DNA of 64,000 nucleotides from Clostridiaceae bacterium AF10-41 (GTDB taxonomy: Bacteria; Bacillota; Clostridia; Clostridiales; Clostridiaceae). Location: assembly GCA_027686065.1 (NCBI GenBank), contig JAQCTH010000009.1, positions 4,405 through 68,404 on the forward strand. The letters run 5' to 3'. The translations under genes and the position numbers were made by a program. The notes beneath the pieces were generated by a model. It had not been told where the DNA came from. It did not search any database and saw only the letters and a list, made by a program, of their open reading frames with translations. This document shows positions 37,340 to 45,798 of this stretch, piece after piece; the first letter of the stretch is position 1, and each line of letters starts with the position of its first letter.

Positions 37340-37406
37340 AAGCACCCCTGGGGTCCAGAAAAATGGAAATTTTAGTTTCCAATTTTTTGGACCCCAGGGG
37401 TGCTTA
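37340..37406. repeat. REP-like repeats, copies 3 and 4 as an inverted pair
   Basis: A + copy (37344-37369) and a - copy (37376-37401) face each other and form a hairpin with AGCACCCCTGGGGTCCA and its complement as arms and only six loop bases. It lies between the converging xdhC and amidase genes, overlaps the amidase 3' end, and could act as a two-way terminator. Confidence 0.92.
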
Positions 37407-38181
37407 TTATTTTAGACCAATCAAATAGTGATCCAGGATCAGTTTTTTCAGGATTATACTCATCATGACCTATTATATGGTCTCTATCTTTTTTTATAAA
37501 AACATGTCTATTAAGAATATCATCTATTAATAAATTTAATGATTCATATTGAGGATCTGTATATCCTAATAATGAAGGATCTATTAAGTTAAACCTTTCA
37601 GCTGTAATAATAGGAATCATTTCTTCTTTTGTACCAATGGCAAGTATCTCTATTCCTATTGAATAATTATTTAGCTTATTTTCATATTTAGGATAGTTAG
37701 AAAGCTCTCCTGATCCTGCATGATAAGCAACTCTATTTTCAGGTGTAAAAAGATATATCTCACCATCTCTTCCAATAACATAATGTGCAGATAATTTGTA
37801 TTCTTCCAAAATGGAATATACATCATCAATTTCATATGGATTTTTTTGATTATTATAAGCATTACTTATAAAGTGTAAAACAATATGAGTAGGTGGCGTA
37901 TGTCTTGGTTTTGAGTTTTTATTTGGTAAAAGCATATCAATTGTATTAATATCTGAATCCCAGTTTATTATTGGTCTAGTAATAATTTCGATTTCCTCTG
38001 ATGCAGAAGCATATACACTATCTTGTGTAGTACTATCAATATAATCCAATGAAGTACTATCAATGTAATCCAATATAGTTGAGGTTAGAAGAATGATTAA
38101 AGCTGAAATCATAATTAATAGCCAATTATAAGTAGTTAGAAAATTAATCTTTTTCAAATTGTTTATTATATTTTTTATCAT
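37372..38181 (-). CDS. Membrane-anchored N-acetylmuramoyl-L-alanine amidase (Amidase_2/PGRP fold)
   Basis: The 269-residue protein has an N-terminal membrane segment (~17-37). Next come two copies of LDYIDST (37-51, a 24-base tandem duplication) and an Amidase_2 domain (~95-252). Likely zinc ligands and catalytic residues are His103 (VLHF), Glu178 (IGIEI), His239 (GHDEYNP) and Asp248 (KTDPG). It should cleave the amide between muramic acid and L-Ala in peptidoglycan. The last ten residues (STPGVQKIGN) are encoded by a REP copy. Ribosome site AGGAG. Confidence 0.87.
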   Translation of the reverse strand: MIKNIINNLKKINFLTTYNWLLIMISALIILLTSTILDYIDSTSLDYIDSTTQDSVYASASEEIEIITRPIINWDSDINTIDMLLPNKNSKPRHTPPTHIVLHFISNAYNNQKNPYEIDDVYSILEEYKLSAHYVIGRDGEIYLFTPENRVAYHAGSGELSNYPKYENKLNNYSIGIEILAIGTKEEMIPIITAERFNLIDPSLLGYTDPQYESLNLLIDDILNRHVFIKKDRDHIIGHDEYNPEKTDPGSLFDWSKIISTPGVQKIGN

Positions 38182-38338
38182 ATGATCTCCTAGTTAAGTG
38201 TTAGAGTTAAAAGTCTATAAATTATTTTTATTAATTTTAATAGTAAATTATCAAATAATTTATAGATAAGTTTTATAAAATAGTATTTTCTTATTTTATA
38301 ATATATATTTATTTTTTTCCATACTTTCTATATTTTTT

Positions 38339-38365
38339 ACCCCTGGGGTCCAATTATTTTCCAAT
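38339..38365 (+). repeat. REP-like palindromic repeat, copy 5
   Basis: ACCCCTGGGGTCCA followed by ATTATTTTCCAATT, the same right-arm variant as the copy in front of the RAYT gene. It lies upstream of the minus-strand amidase. A separate palindrome (ATTATTTCC/GGAAATAAT) follows at 38391-38417. Confidence 0.85.
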
Positions 38366-38473
38366 TATTTTAACATACTTTTGATGTTTAATTATTTCCT
38401 TTTCAAAGGGAAATAATAAGATATTCTTAAAAAGATAATCCTATTATATTATTATATTGAGGGCAGAAGAAAA

Positions 38474-38667
38474 AGTAAGACGAGCAACAAAGGAAAGAAC
38501 AAAGAATAAAAGTAAGGACAAGTAAAAAAGGAAAGAACAAAGAATAGAAGTAAGGACAAGCAACAAAGTAAAGAATAAAAGTAAGAGAAACAACAAAGGA
38601 AAGGGCAACGAATAAAAGTAAGGCAAGCAAAAAAGGCAAGTATAACGAACAAAAGCAAGACAAGCAG
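38474..38667. repeat. Purine-rich tandem repeat, ~37 bases x 5
   Basis: Five imperfect units of 31-38 bases begin with AGTAAG and contain CAACAAAGGAAAG and GAATAAA. Nearly every base of the + strand is a purine or A-rich. It fills most of the 667-base gap between the divergent amidase and transaldolase genes. No gene is supported on either strand; open frames there are a by-product of base bias. Confidence 0.85.
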
Positions 38668-38848
38668 TTATGAAAAATAAAGAAAAGAAATATAACAATC
38701 AAATAGATAAAATTAAATAGATAAAATTAAATATAACAATTTAATAGATAAAATCAAATAGGATAATTAAAAAAGAGAAAAGAGAAACAAATAGTAAACA
38801 AGTAAAATTAGAGTTAATAATAAAAAATAACATAAAGGGGAGAGAGAA

Positions 38849-39568
38849 ATGGTACAAGATTTAAAAGTAAAAATTTATGCAGATGGGGCAGATTTAGGTT
38901 CAATGCTTAAGGAGTATGAAAAGGGAATAGTTAGTGGTTTTACTACAAACCCTTCATTAATGAAGATTGCAGGAATAAAGAGTTATAAGGCGTTTGGAAA
39001 AGAGGTTTTAGAAAACATTAAGGATATGCCAATTTCTTTTGAGGTTTTTGGTGATGATAAAGAAACAATGTTAGAAGAAGCTAGAGAAATTTATACCTGG
39101 GGTGAAAACGTTTATGTAAAGATTCCTGTGGTTAATACAAAAGGCGAATTAAACAGAGAAGTCATTAAAGAGTTAGCAGATAGCAATGTAAAACTTAATA
39201 TAACAGCAATTTTCACTATCAATCAAGTAAAAGATGTTTTAGAATCTTTAAATAAAGAAACTCCAGCAATTATATCAATTTTTGCAGGAAGAATAGCAGA
39301 TGCAGGAGTAGATCCAATAGAAATAGTAGAAGAAGCAGTAGAGATAGCTCGAGAATATCCAAATGTAGAAATACTATGGGCAAGTTGCAGAGAACTTTAT
39401 AATATAGTTCAAGCGGATAAAATAGGTTGTCACATAATAACTGTACAAAATAGCATATTAAACAAAATGAACTTGTTTGGAAAGGATTTAACACAATATT
39501 CAATAGAAACAGTTAGAGATTTCTTTAAGGATGCAAAAAGCTTAGGATTTTCAATTCTAAATTCTTAA
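38849..39568 (+). CDS. Transaldolase-like protein (fructose-6-phosphate aldolase type)
   Basis: The 239-residue protein has the small-transaldolase fold: IYADGADL at the start, GFTTNPSLM, the Schiff-base Lys in VYVKIPV (~90), NITAIFT and a FAGRIADAG phosphate loop. GGGGAGAGAG precedes ATG. It heads a PTS locus (A, B, C) and may process the phosphorylated sugar taken up. It is longer than typical F6P aldolase (~215-220). Confidence 0.85.
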   Translation: MVQDLKVKIYADGADLGSMLKEYEKGIVSGFTTNPSLMKIAGIKSYKAFGKEVLENIKDMPISFEVFGDDKETMLEEAREIYTWGENVYVKIPVVNTKGELNREVIKELADSNVKLNITAIFTINQVKDVLESLNKETPAIISIFAGRIADAGVDPIEIVEEAVEIAREYPNVEILWASCRELYNIVQADKIGCHIITVQNSILNKMNLFGKDLTQYSIETVRDFFKDAKSLGFSILNS

Positions 39569-39616
39569 ATATTATGTGTGTTTAAATCAGTAAATATATT
39601 TGGAGAGGTTAAGACT

Positions 39617-40075
39617 ATGATAGAACAATTATTAACTGAAGAATTAGTAGATGTAAAGGTCAAAGCAAGTAATTGGGAAGAAGCTGTAATGTCAGCAGGA
39701 AAGATATTATTAAAAAATAAAAAAATTGAAGAAAGATATATACAAGCTATGATAGAAACTGTAAAGGACATGGGACCTTATATAGTTATGGCTCCAGGAA
39801 TAGCAATGCCTCATGGTAGACCAAGTTGTGGTGTTAATGAAATTGGTGTTGCAGTTATATCATTAGAGTCACCTGTAGAATTTGGAAGTGAAGAGTTTGA
39901 TCCTGTAAAAGTAATAATTGCTATATGTTCAAAGGAAAATAAAGCTCATATAGATATGCTTCAGGATTTAACTTACATTCTTAATGATGAAGAGCTTATA
40001 GAAAAGGTTGATTCATGTAACAATAAAAAAGAATTATTAAATTTAATTTTAGATAGTTACAAAAATAATAAATAG
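39617..40075 (+). CDS. PTS ascorbate-type EIIA
   Basis: ATG 39617 follows GGAGAGG; the upstream in-frame GTG has no site. The 152-residue protein is a mannitol/fructose-type EIIA of the UlaC subgroup, with active His in GIAMPHGRP (~72). It is related in sequence to the EIIA at the end of the regulator at 41986. It donates phosphate to the EIIB encoded 16 bases downstream. Confidence 0.85.
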   Translation: MIEQLLTEELVDVKVKASNWEEAVMSAGKILLKNKKIEERYIQAMIETVKDMGPYIVMAPGIAMPHGRPSCGVNEIGVAVISLESPVEFGSEEFDPVKVIIAICSKENKAHIDMLQDLTYILNDEELIEKVDSCNNKKELLNLILDSYKNNK

Positions 40076-40091
40076 AAGGGAAGGTTGTTTC

Positions 40092-40373
40092 ATGAAAATA
40101 ATAACAGTTTGTGGTAATGGTATAGGCAGTAGTTTAATGCTTGCTATGAAGATACAAGAATTATGTGATGAGGAGGGGATAAAAGCAGAAGTAGAATCTT
40201 GTGATGTAAGTGCAGCTGTAGGGAAAAATTGCGATTTATTCGTTACAGTAAAAGAACTGGCACCAAACTTCAATAAGGATAAAACTCTTATAGTAAGAAG
40301 TTATATAAACAAAAAGAAGATAAAAGAAGATATACTAGAGAAGATAAAAGATAAATATGCAGAATTAAAGTAG
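40092..40373 (+). CDS. PTS ascorbate-type EIIB
   Basis: The 93-residue protein has the lactose/ascorbate EIIB loop with the active Cys in TVCGNGIGSSLML (Cys6), the UlaB pattern. It relays phosphate from EIIA to sugar bound by the EIIC encoded next. Confidence 0.87.
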   Translation: MKIITVCGNGIGSSLMLAMKIQELCDEEGIKAEVESCDVSAAVGKNCDLFVTVKELAPNFNKDKTLIVRSYINKKKIKEDILEKIKDKYAELK

Positions 40374-40476
40374 TACACAATTAAGATTCAAATGGTTAAT
40401 ACGAGAAATTTTATCTAGTAAGATTAAATTAAGGTTTCATTTTAAATTATTATTATTATAAAGGGGAAATGGTATT

Positions 40477-41856
40477 ATGGAAGGTATTTTAGCGTTTTTT
40501 AGAGATTTCTTAAAGGAACCAGCATTATTAATGGGATTAATGGCTTTTGTAGGATTAGTAGCTTTGAGAAAACCAGCACATAAAGTTATGTCAGGAACAT
40601 TAAAGCCTATTTTAGGATATTTAATGCTTGGAGCAGGAGCAGATTTTATAGTTTCTAACTTAAATCCATTAGGAGAAATGATTCAAAAAGGATTTAATAT
40701 AAGTGGAGTTATACCAAACAATGAAGCAATAGTTTCAGTAGCTCAAAAGGTTTTAGGGGTTGAAACAATGTCTATACTTGTTGTAGGACTTATTGCCAAT
40801 CTTGTAGTAGCTAGATTTACTAAGTTTAAGTATATATTCTTAACAGGACATCATAGCTTTTTCATGGCATGTCTATTATCAGCAGTATTACAAACAGCAG
40901 GATTTGAAGGATGGACATTAATACTTATTGGTGGAGCGTTCTTAGGATTAATAAGTGCAATATTACCAGCAATAGGTCAAAAATATACATTAAAGGTTAC
41001 TGATGGTGACGAAGTTGCAATGGGTCACTTTGGAAGTTTAGCATATTATGCTTCAGCTTGGATAGGTGGAAAAGTTGGTAATCCAGATAATAGTACAGAA
41101 AAGATGGAGATTCCAGAAAAATGGAGCTTCTTAAGAGATACAACTATATCAACAGCACTAACTATGATGGTATTTTATTTAATTGCAGCTATAGCATCAG
41201 GATCAGAGTTCGTCGCAACTTTATCTGGCGGACAAAACATGATATTATTTGCACTAATGTCAGCAATGAAATTTGCAGTAGGAGTTACTGTAGTTTATGC
41301 AGGTGTTAGAATGATTTTAGGAGATTTATTACCAGCATTCCAAGGTATAGCAACAAAAGTTATACCAGATGCAATTCCAGCAGTTGATTGTGCAGTGTTC
41401 TTCACATATGCTCCAACAGCAGTAGTTATAGGATTTGTATCTAGTTTTATTGGAGGAGTAATTGGTATGTTACTTTTAGGGGTAGCAGGTGGAGTTCTAA
41501 TTATACCAGGACTTGTACCGCATTTCTTCTGTGGAGCAACAGCAGGTATTTATGGTAATGCAACAGGTGGAAAGAGGGGAGCTGCAGTAGGTGCTTTTGT
41601 AAATGGATTATTAATAACATTTATCCCAGCATTATTACTTCCTGTACTTGGAGATTTAGGTTTCCAAAATACTACCTTTGGTGACTTTGATTTTGGTATA
41701 ATAGGTATAGCAATAGGAAAATTATATGAATTCTTAGGTAGCACTGGAGTAATTGCTCTATTAGCATTATTAGTGATAGCAGTAATAGTTCCAAGTTTTA
41801 TGAAAACAAAATCAAAGGTTATAAATAATGCCTATGATGATGGAGAAGCAATGTAA
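40477..41856 (+). CDS. PTS ascorbate-type EIIC permease (UlaA/SgaT family)
   Basis: The 459-residue protein has about eleven membrane segments and UlaA hallmarks (KPILGYLMLGAGADFIVSNL, FLTGHHSFFMACL, VPHFFCGATAGIYGNATGG). L-ascorbate is the model substrate, but the lactonase and decarboxylase genes of the ascorbate pathway are absent here. With a transaldolase as the only enzyme, a different pentose- or hexulose-like substrate is possible. Confidence 0.87.
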   Translation: MEGILAFFRDFLKEPALLMGLMAFVGLVALRKPAHKVMSGTLKPILGYLMLGAGADFIVSNLNPLGEMIQKGFNISGVIPNNEAIVSVAQKVLGVETMSILVVGLIANLVVARFTKFKYIFLTGHHSFFMACLLSAVLQTAGFEGWTLILIGGAFLGLISAILPAIGQKYTLKVTDGDEVAMGHFGSLAYYASAWIGGKVGNPDNSTEKMEIPEKWSFLRDTTISTALTMMVFYLIAAIASGSEFVATLSGGQNMILFALMSAMKFAVGVTVVYAGVRMILGDLLPAFQGIATKVIPDAIPAVDCAVFFTYAPTAVVIGFVSSFIGGVIGMLLLGVAGGVLIIPGLVPHFFCGATAGIYGNATGGKRGAAVGAFVNGLLITFIPALLLPVLGDLGFQNTTFGDFDFGIIGIAIGKLYEFLGSTGVIALLALLVIAVIVPSFMKTKSKVINNAYDDGEAM

Positions 41857-41874
41857 TATAATATGGTTTATTCT

Positions 41875-41906
41875 CCTCTGGGGTCTAAATAATTGGACTC
41901 CAGAGG
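41875..41906. repeat. REP-like hairpin, divergent copy
   Basis: CCTCTGGGGTCTAA and TTGGACTCCAGAGG form a compact hairpin with wobble pairs. It shares TGGGGTC and GGACTCCAG with the REP core. It follows the EIIC gene and has no T-run. Confidence 0.6.
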
Positions 41907-41985
41907 TCAAGTAAATTTTATGTAGCTGCCTTATGACAGCTTCATTTTTCATGGTGCGACAGCACTTTAATAGGGGGGCGTTTTT

Positions 41986-44508
41986 TTGAACACAAGATGC
42001 GTTGAAATTTTAAATTCATTTATGAATTCTAATGGGGAACAAAATGTTGAAGATTTAGCAAAAAGATTTAATATTTCAAAGAGGATGATTAGATATGATA
42101 TTGATGAAATAAATAGTTTTTTAAAAGAAAATAAGGTCAAAGAAATAGATAAAAAGCCTAACTCCCCATTAAGATTCATTTTAAATGAAAAGGAAAAATC
42201 AACTATAAATAAACTTATAAGTAGTATGAATACAGAAAATTATATTTTTTCCACAGAGGAAAGGGTAGGAATTTTATTATATGAATTATTAAGCTCAACT
42301 AAAGAGTGTAATTATAATGTCTTACAAGAAAAATTGCTTATAAGCAAAACAACATTAGTAAATGATATAAGAAAGGTAAAGCTTTGGCTAAGTAAATTTG
42401 ATATAAGTATCATAAAGGTTTCCAACAAGGGTTTTAAAATTCAAGCAGAAGAAAATAATATTAGAAAAGCAATGACGAATTTACTTATAGAAAATAATAA
42501 ATACAATATTATAGAAACTTTAGAAAAGATATATAATAATGAAAATAAAAATATAATTAGTAATATAAAAAATTTTGATATAAATAAAGAAAATATGGAT
42601 TATGTAAAAGAATTAATAAAAGATGTTGAAAAAGAGTTCGGAATATTTTCAGAAGAAGATTTCATGAATTTAGTTATAGATGTTCTTGTAATAGTAAATA
42701 GGGCTTCAAAAAATGGTAATAAAGATCATAAGGAAGATATGTATAAAAATTATATTGAAGATGGACAATTGGATAATAAAAATGAAGAAAGTACAAAATT
42801 AGATAGGGAGTATGGATTATCAAAATCTCAAGAAAATCTTCCCTTAAAATCATCAGAAAATAAATCAATACAATTAGTGAAGGAAGTATTTTCACAGGGG
42901 CGAGAATCACAAAAAGAATTTTTAATAAAAAAGTTAATTAAAGATTCTTTAGAAAAGAAACATGAAGAAAAATATTCTAAAAATAAATTGGATACTAATG
43001 TTGAAGTTAATGAAGTGTCTTTAAATGAAAATAAACTAATTAGTAATAACATAAAGGAAGTATATAAAAAAGAATATGATGCAGCAGTAAAACTTTCCAA
43101 TAAATTAAAAGAAAAGTATTTAATTGATATAACAGATGATGAAATAAATATTATAGCAAGCAGAATTTTATCTGGTAGCAAAAATGACAATGATATTTTT
43201 GATTCAATAGACTATTTTGATGCTTGTTATATTGCAGATAAATTAATTGAAAATGCGAAAAGTATCTTAAATAAGGATTTTAAAATGGATAATAAATTGT
43301 TTGAGGGCTTAATAAATCATCTTAAAAGTTTAATATTTAGGCTTAAATACAAAATTGTTAGTGAAAATCCTATATTAGAAACTATAATAAATAATTATAA
43401 AAATGAGTTTGTATTAGTTAAAAAATCAGCTGAATTTATTGGAGAAAAATTTGGCTGTGAATTAAGTGATGATGAAGTAGGCTATTTGGTTATGTATATA
43501 GAAGCATTTATAGAAAAAACCAAAGAGGAAGAAAAGGATAAAGTAAAAGATATATTAATAGTTTGTTCAGCAGGCTTTGCAACAGGAAGAATGCTTGAAG
43601 CTAAAATAAAAAATTCCTTTATAGTAAATGTTGTTGGAGTAACCTCTGTTCATAATATAAGTAGATATATAAAAAATACTAAAAGTAAATTAAATGAAAA
43701 GTTATATATAGATTACATTATTTCATCAGTTGATATAGAAGAAGAATATAATATTCCAACTATAAAAGTTTCTCCTATATTAAAAGAAGAAGATTTAAAA
43801 ATACTAAAAGGGATCTTCCCACAAAGACAATCTTTAAATGTAGAAGAGGATTATAGGGAAAAAGAAATAAAAAATATACAATCAAAAAATAAATTAAATA
43901 AAAGATGTACAGAAGATAAGTTAACTATAGAGTTAGAGAATTATGCAGAATCAATTTCTTCTATAGATAATAGTATATCTAGGGACAATTCTTGTTTTTA
44001 TAGTAATGTAAATCCTATTATAGATATCAATAATTTGCTAGAAATTATTGAGGAAAATTGTGAAATATTAAATAAAGAAACTTTAATTAATGATTTAAAA
44101 GGATATTTTAATATTAATAAAAAAGAAGAAAATGATATTTATGAATATATTAAACCAGAAAATATCCAACTTGATTTAGAAGCTAGCAATTGGCAAGAAG
44201 CAATAAAACTTAGTGCAAAACCATTACTTAAAAGTGGAGATATCACTGAAGAATATGTAAAAGCAATGATTGATAATGTAAATAAATTTGGAGCTTATAT
44301 TGTAGTAGATGATGGTATAGCAATACCACATGCAAAACCAGGAGATTACGTTAAAAATTTTGGAATAACAATAAGTACTTTCAAAACTCCAATTACAATA
44401 GGAGAGCATAAAGATATTAAGATTTTTATAACCATAGCAAGTGTTGATAGTAAAAAACATATTGAAATGATAACGCAAATAATGAAGTTGATAGAGGAAA
44501 TAATGTAA
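41986..44508 (+). CDS. BglG/MtlR-type PRD regulator with EIIB and EIIA domains
   Basis: TTG 41986 follows AGGGGGGCG. The 840-residue protein has two N-terminal HTH domains (VEDLAKRFNISKRMIRYDI; ISKTTLVNDIRKV), PRD regions (~165-240 and ~360-515), an EIIB-like domain (~520-615, Cys527 in VCSAGFATG) and a C-terminal EIIA (~725-838, His near 782 in AIPHAKP). A Lys/Glu/Asn-rich insertion (~245-345) splits the PRD part. Such proteins activate PTS operons according to phosphorylation state. It should control the transaldolase/EIIABC genes upstream. Confidence 0.87.
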   Translation: MNTRCVEILNSFMNSNGEQNVEDLAKRFNISKRMIRYDIDEINSFLKENKVKEIDKKPNSPLRFILNEKEKSTINKLISSMNTENYIFSTEERVGILLYELLSSTKECNYNVLQEKLLISKTTLVNDIRKVKLWLSKFDISIIKVSNKGFKIQAEENNIRKAMTNLLIENNKYNIIETLEKIYNNENKNIISNIKNFDINKENMDYVKELIKDVEKEFGIFSEEDFMNLVIDVLVIVNRASKNGNKDHKEDMYKNYIEDGQLDNKNEESTKLDREYGLSKSQENLPLKSSENKSIQLVKEVFSQGRESQKEFLIKKLIKDSLEKKHEEKYSKNKLDTNVEVNEVSLNENKLISNNIKEVYKKEYDAAVKLSNKLKEKYLIDITDDEINIIASRILSGSKNDNDIFDSIDYFDACYIADKLIENAKSILNKDFKMDNKLFEGLINHLKSLIFRLKYKIVSENPILETIINNYKNEFVLVKKSAEFIGEKFGCELSDDEVGYLVMYIEAFIEKTKEEEKDKVKDILIVCSAGFATGRMLEAKIKNSFIVNVVGVTSVHNISRYIKNTKSKLNEKLYIDYIISSVDIEEEYNIPTIKVSPILKEEDLKILKGIFPQRQSLNVEEDYREKEIKNIQSKNKLNKRCTEDKLTIELENYAESISSIDNSISRDNSCFYSNVNPIIDINNLLEIIEENCEILNKETLINDLKGYFNINKKEENDIYEYIKPENIQLDLEASNWQEAIKLSAKPLLKSGDITEEYVKAMIDNVNKFGAYIVVDDGIAIPHAKPGDYVKNFGITISTFKTPITIGEHKDIKIFITIASVDSKKHIEMITQIMKLIEEIM

Positions 44509-44535
44509 AAAATGAGCTCAAAAGGCTCATTTTTA
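44509..44535 (+). terminator. Terminator after the PRD regulator
   Basis: AAATGAGC and GCTCATTT arms around TCAAAAG, followed by TTA. It separates the PTS locus from the RAYT unit. Confidence 0.8.
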
Positions 44536-44549
44536 TTTCCAATTTTTAC

Positions 44550-44577
44550 ACCCCTGGGGTCCAATTATTTTCCAATT
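44550..44577 (+). repeat. REP-like palindromic repeat, copy 6 (5' flank of RAYT)
   Basis: ACCCCTGGGGTCCA followed by ATTATTTTCCAATT, with part of the left arm (CCAATTTTT) before it. It lies ~70 bases upstream of the RAYT start. Confidence 0.9.
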
Positions 44578-44649
44578 TATATGAGTAAGATATACAGTAG
44601 TTGGTTATACTTTCAGATAAAATAAAAGAGTTTCAAGGAGATTATTATT

Positions 44650-45375
44650 ATGCCAACACCTAAAATAATATGGCAGGAGGGGGCCATATATCATATTACA
44701 ACAAGAGGAAATCGCAAAGAAGCTATCTTTAAGGATGAAGATGATTTTGAAGCATATTTAGGACATATTGATGAAAATTTAAGGTATTATAGTCATTTAA
44801 ATTATGAATTAATTGCCTATTGTTTGATGAGTAATCATGTGCACCTTATGATTAAAACAGAGAAAGAGCCATTAACAAGTATAATGAGAAGATTAAACTC
44901 AAAATATACTAAATATTTTAATAAGAAGTATGATTATGTAGGACATTTATTTCAAGGAAGATATTTTGCCGAAATAATAAATAATCGTGAACATTTGTTA
45001 GATGTAAGTAGATATATTCATTTAAATCCAGTAAAAGCTAAAATAGTGAGCAATCCAAAAGACTATAAGTGGTCCAGTTATTCTAGATTTATAGAAACTT
45101 ATGATAATAGAAATAATGAAAATAAAGATAGAAATAATGAAAATAAAGATAGAAATACTGATGATAGAAATAAAGGTAGATATGGTGATAAAAAATATAA
45201 TGATGATGTAATTAAATATAAAAGCAATGAGGTTAAGGATAAAAATATTACAAAGAAGAGGCAGAAGAGTAATATTAAATTAAATAAAAATAATATAGTA
45301 AATCCCAATATAGTTCTAGATTATTTTGCTTGCAAGGAAAGATATAAGGAATTTGTAGAGCTTTCACTTAAATAA
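44650..45375 (+). CDS. REP-associated tyrosine transposase (RAYT, Y1/HUH family)
   Basis: The 241-residue protein begins with a Y1 transposase domain: YHITTRGNRKEAIF (14-27), the HUH metal motif His63-Val-His65 in SNHVHLMI, catalytic Tyr105 in FQGRYF, RYIHLNPVKA and YKWSSY. These fit the TnpA-REP branch of IS200/IS605-like enzymes, which nick and rejoin single-stranded palindromes. The C-terminal third is a Lys/Asn-rich tail with a 21-base duplication (RNNENKD twice). ATG 44650 has CAAGGAG before it. Copies of the ACCCCTGGGGTCCA palindrome flank it on both sides in the same orientation, the usual mark of a RAYT acting on its own REP family. Confidence 0.88.
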   Translation: MPTPKIIWQEGAIYHITTRGNRKEAIFKDEDDFEAYLGHIDENLRYYSHLNYELIAYCLMSNHVHLMIKTEKEPLTSIMRRLNSKYTKYFNKKYDYVGHLFQGRYFAEIINNREHLLDVSRYIHLNPVKAKIVSNPKDYKWSSYSRFIETYDNRNNENKDRNNENKDRNTDDRNKGRYGDKKYNDDVIKYKSNEVKDKNITKKRQKSNIKLNKNNIVNPNIVLDYFACKERYKEFVELSLK

Positions 45376-45400
45376 AGTTAAGTATATAATAGGAGAGAGT

Positions 45401-45428
45401 ACCCCTGGGGTCCAAAAAATTGGAAATT
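45401..45428 (+). repeat. REP-like palindromic repeat, copy 7 (3' flank of RAYT)
   Basis: ACCCCTGGGGTCCA followed by AAAAAATTGGAAATT. It starts 26 bases after the RAYT stop. Confidence 0.92.
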
Positions 45429-45510
45429 GCTTTGAAATAATATAGAATTATGTAAAATATTTGTAAAATTACTATTGTATAATATATAATAAATTAAATA
45501 GGGAATATTA

Positions 45511-45770
45511 CAGTTCACAGAGCATAGTTCACAGAGCACAATTCACAGTTCACAGTTCACAGTTCACAGTTCACAGGGTACAGTTCACAGTTCACAGGGC
45601 ACAATTCACAATTCATAGTGAATAATTAATAGGTTATTGTGAGCAGCTTTGGATTAAATTACTGTATAGTTTCAGTTTCCGAAATTTAAGTTATTTATTT
45701 AATAAGAAAACTTTTTAATCCAGCTTTTCTGAAATTATTGTAATAACTGTGAATTATGTATTGATAATTA
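45511..45770. repeat. ACAGTTC tandem-repeat element, long copy
   Basis: From 45511 to ~45620 the 7-base unit ACAGTTC is repeated with interruptions (CAGAGCA, CAGGGTA). An AT-rich core follows with internal inverted copies of AGCTTTGGATTAAA and TTAATCCAGCTTTT. The right end (AACTGTGAATTATG) is the inverse of the left units. It resembles a small non-autonomous mobile element. The short copy is at 36105-36226. No gene is seen between 45376 and 45798. Confidence 0.7.
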
Positions 45771-45798
45771 ATAATTATTAATGAGAGGAGTATTTAAT

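Noticed and set aside
38427..38702. Minus-strand frames encoding Leu/Phe/Ser-rich proteins
   Set aside because: They are by-products of the purine-rich tandem repeat, with no ribosome sites and meaningless composition.
39095..39115. cre-like TGAAAACGTTTATG inside the transaldolase gene
   Set aside because: Three mismatches to the cre consensus at fixed positions, and it is within coding sequence.
41875..41906. Exact copy of the REP family after the EIIC gene
   Set aside because: It shares only part of the core (TGGGGTC). Listed as a divergent relative rather than counted among the exact copies.
45511..45620. CRISPR array
   Set aside because: The repeat unit is 7 bases without unique spacers, so this is a simple tandem repeat.
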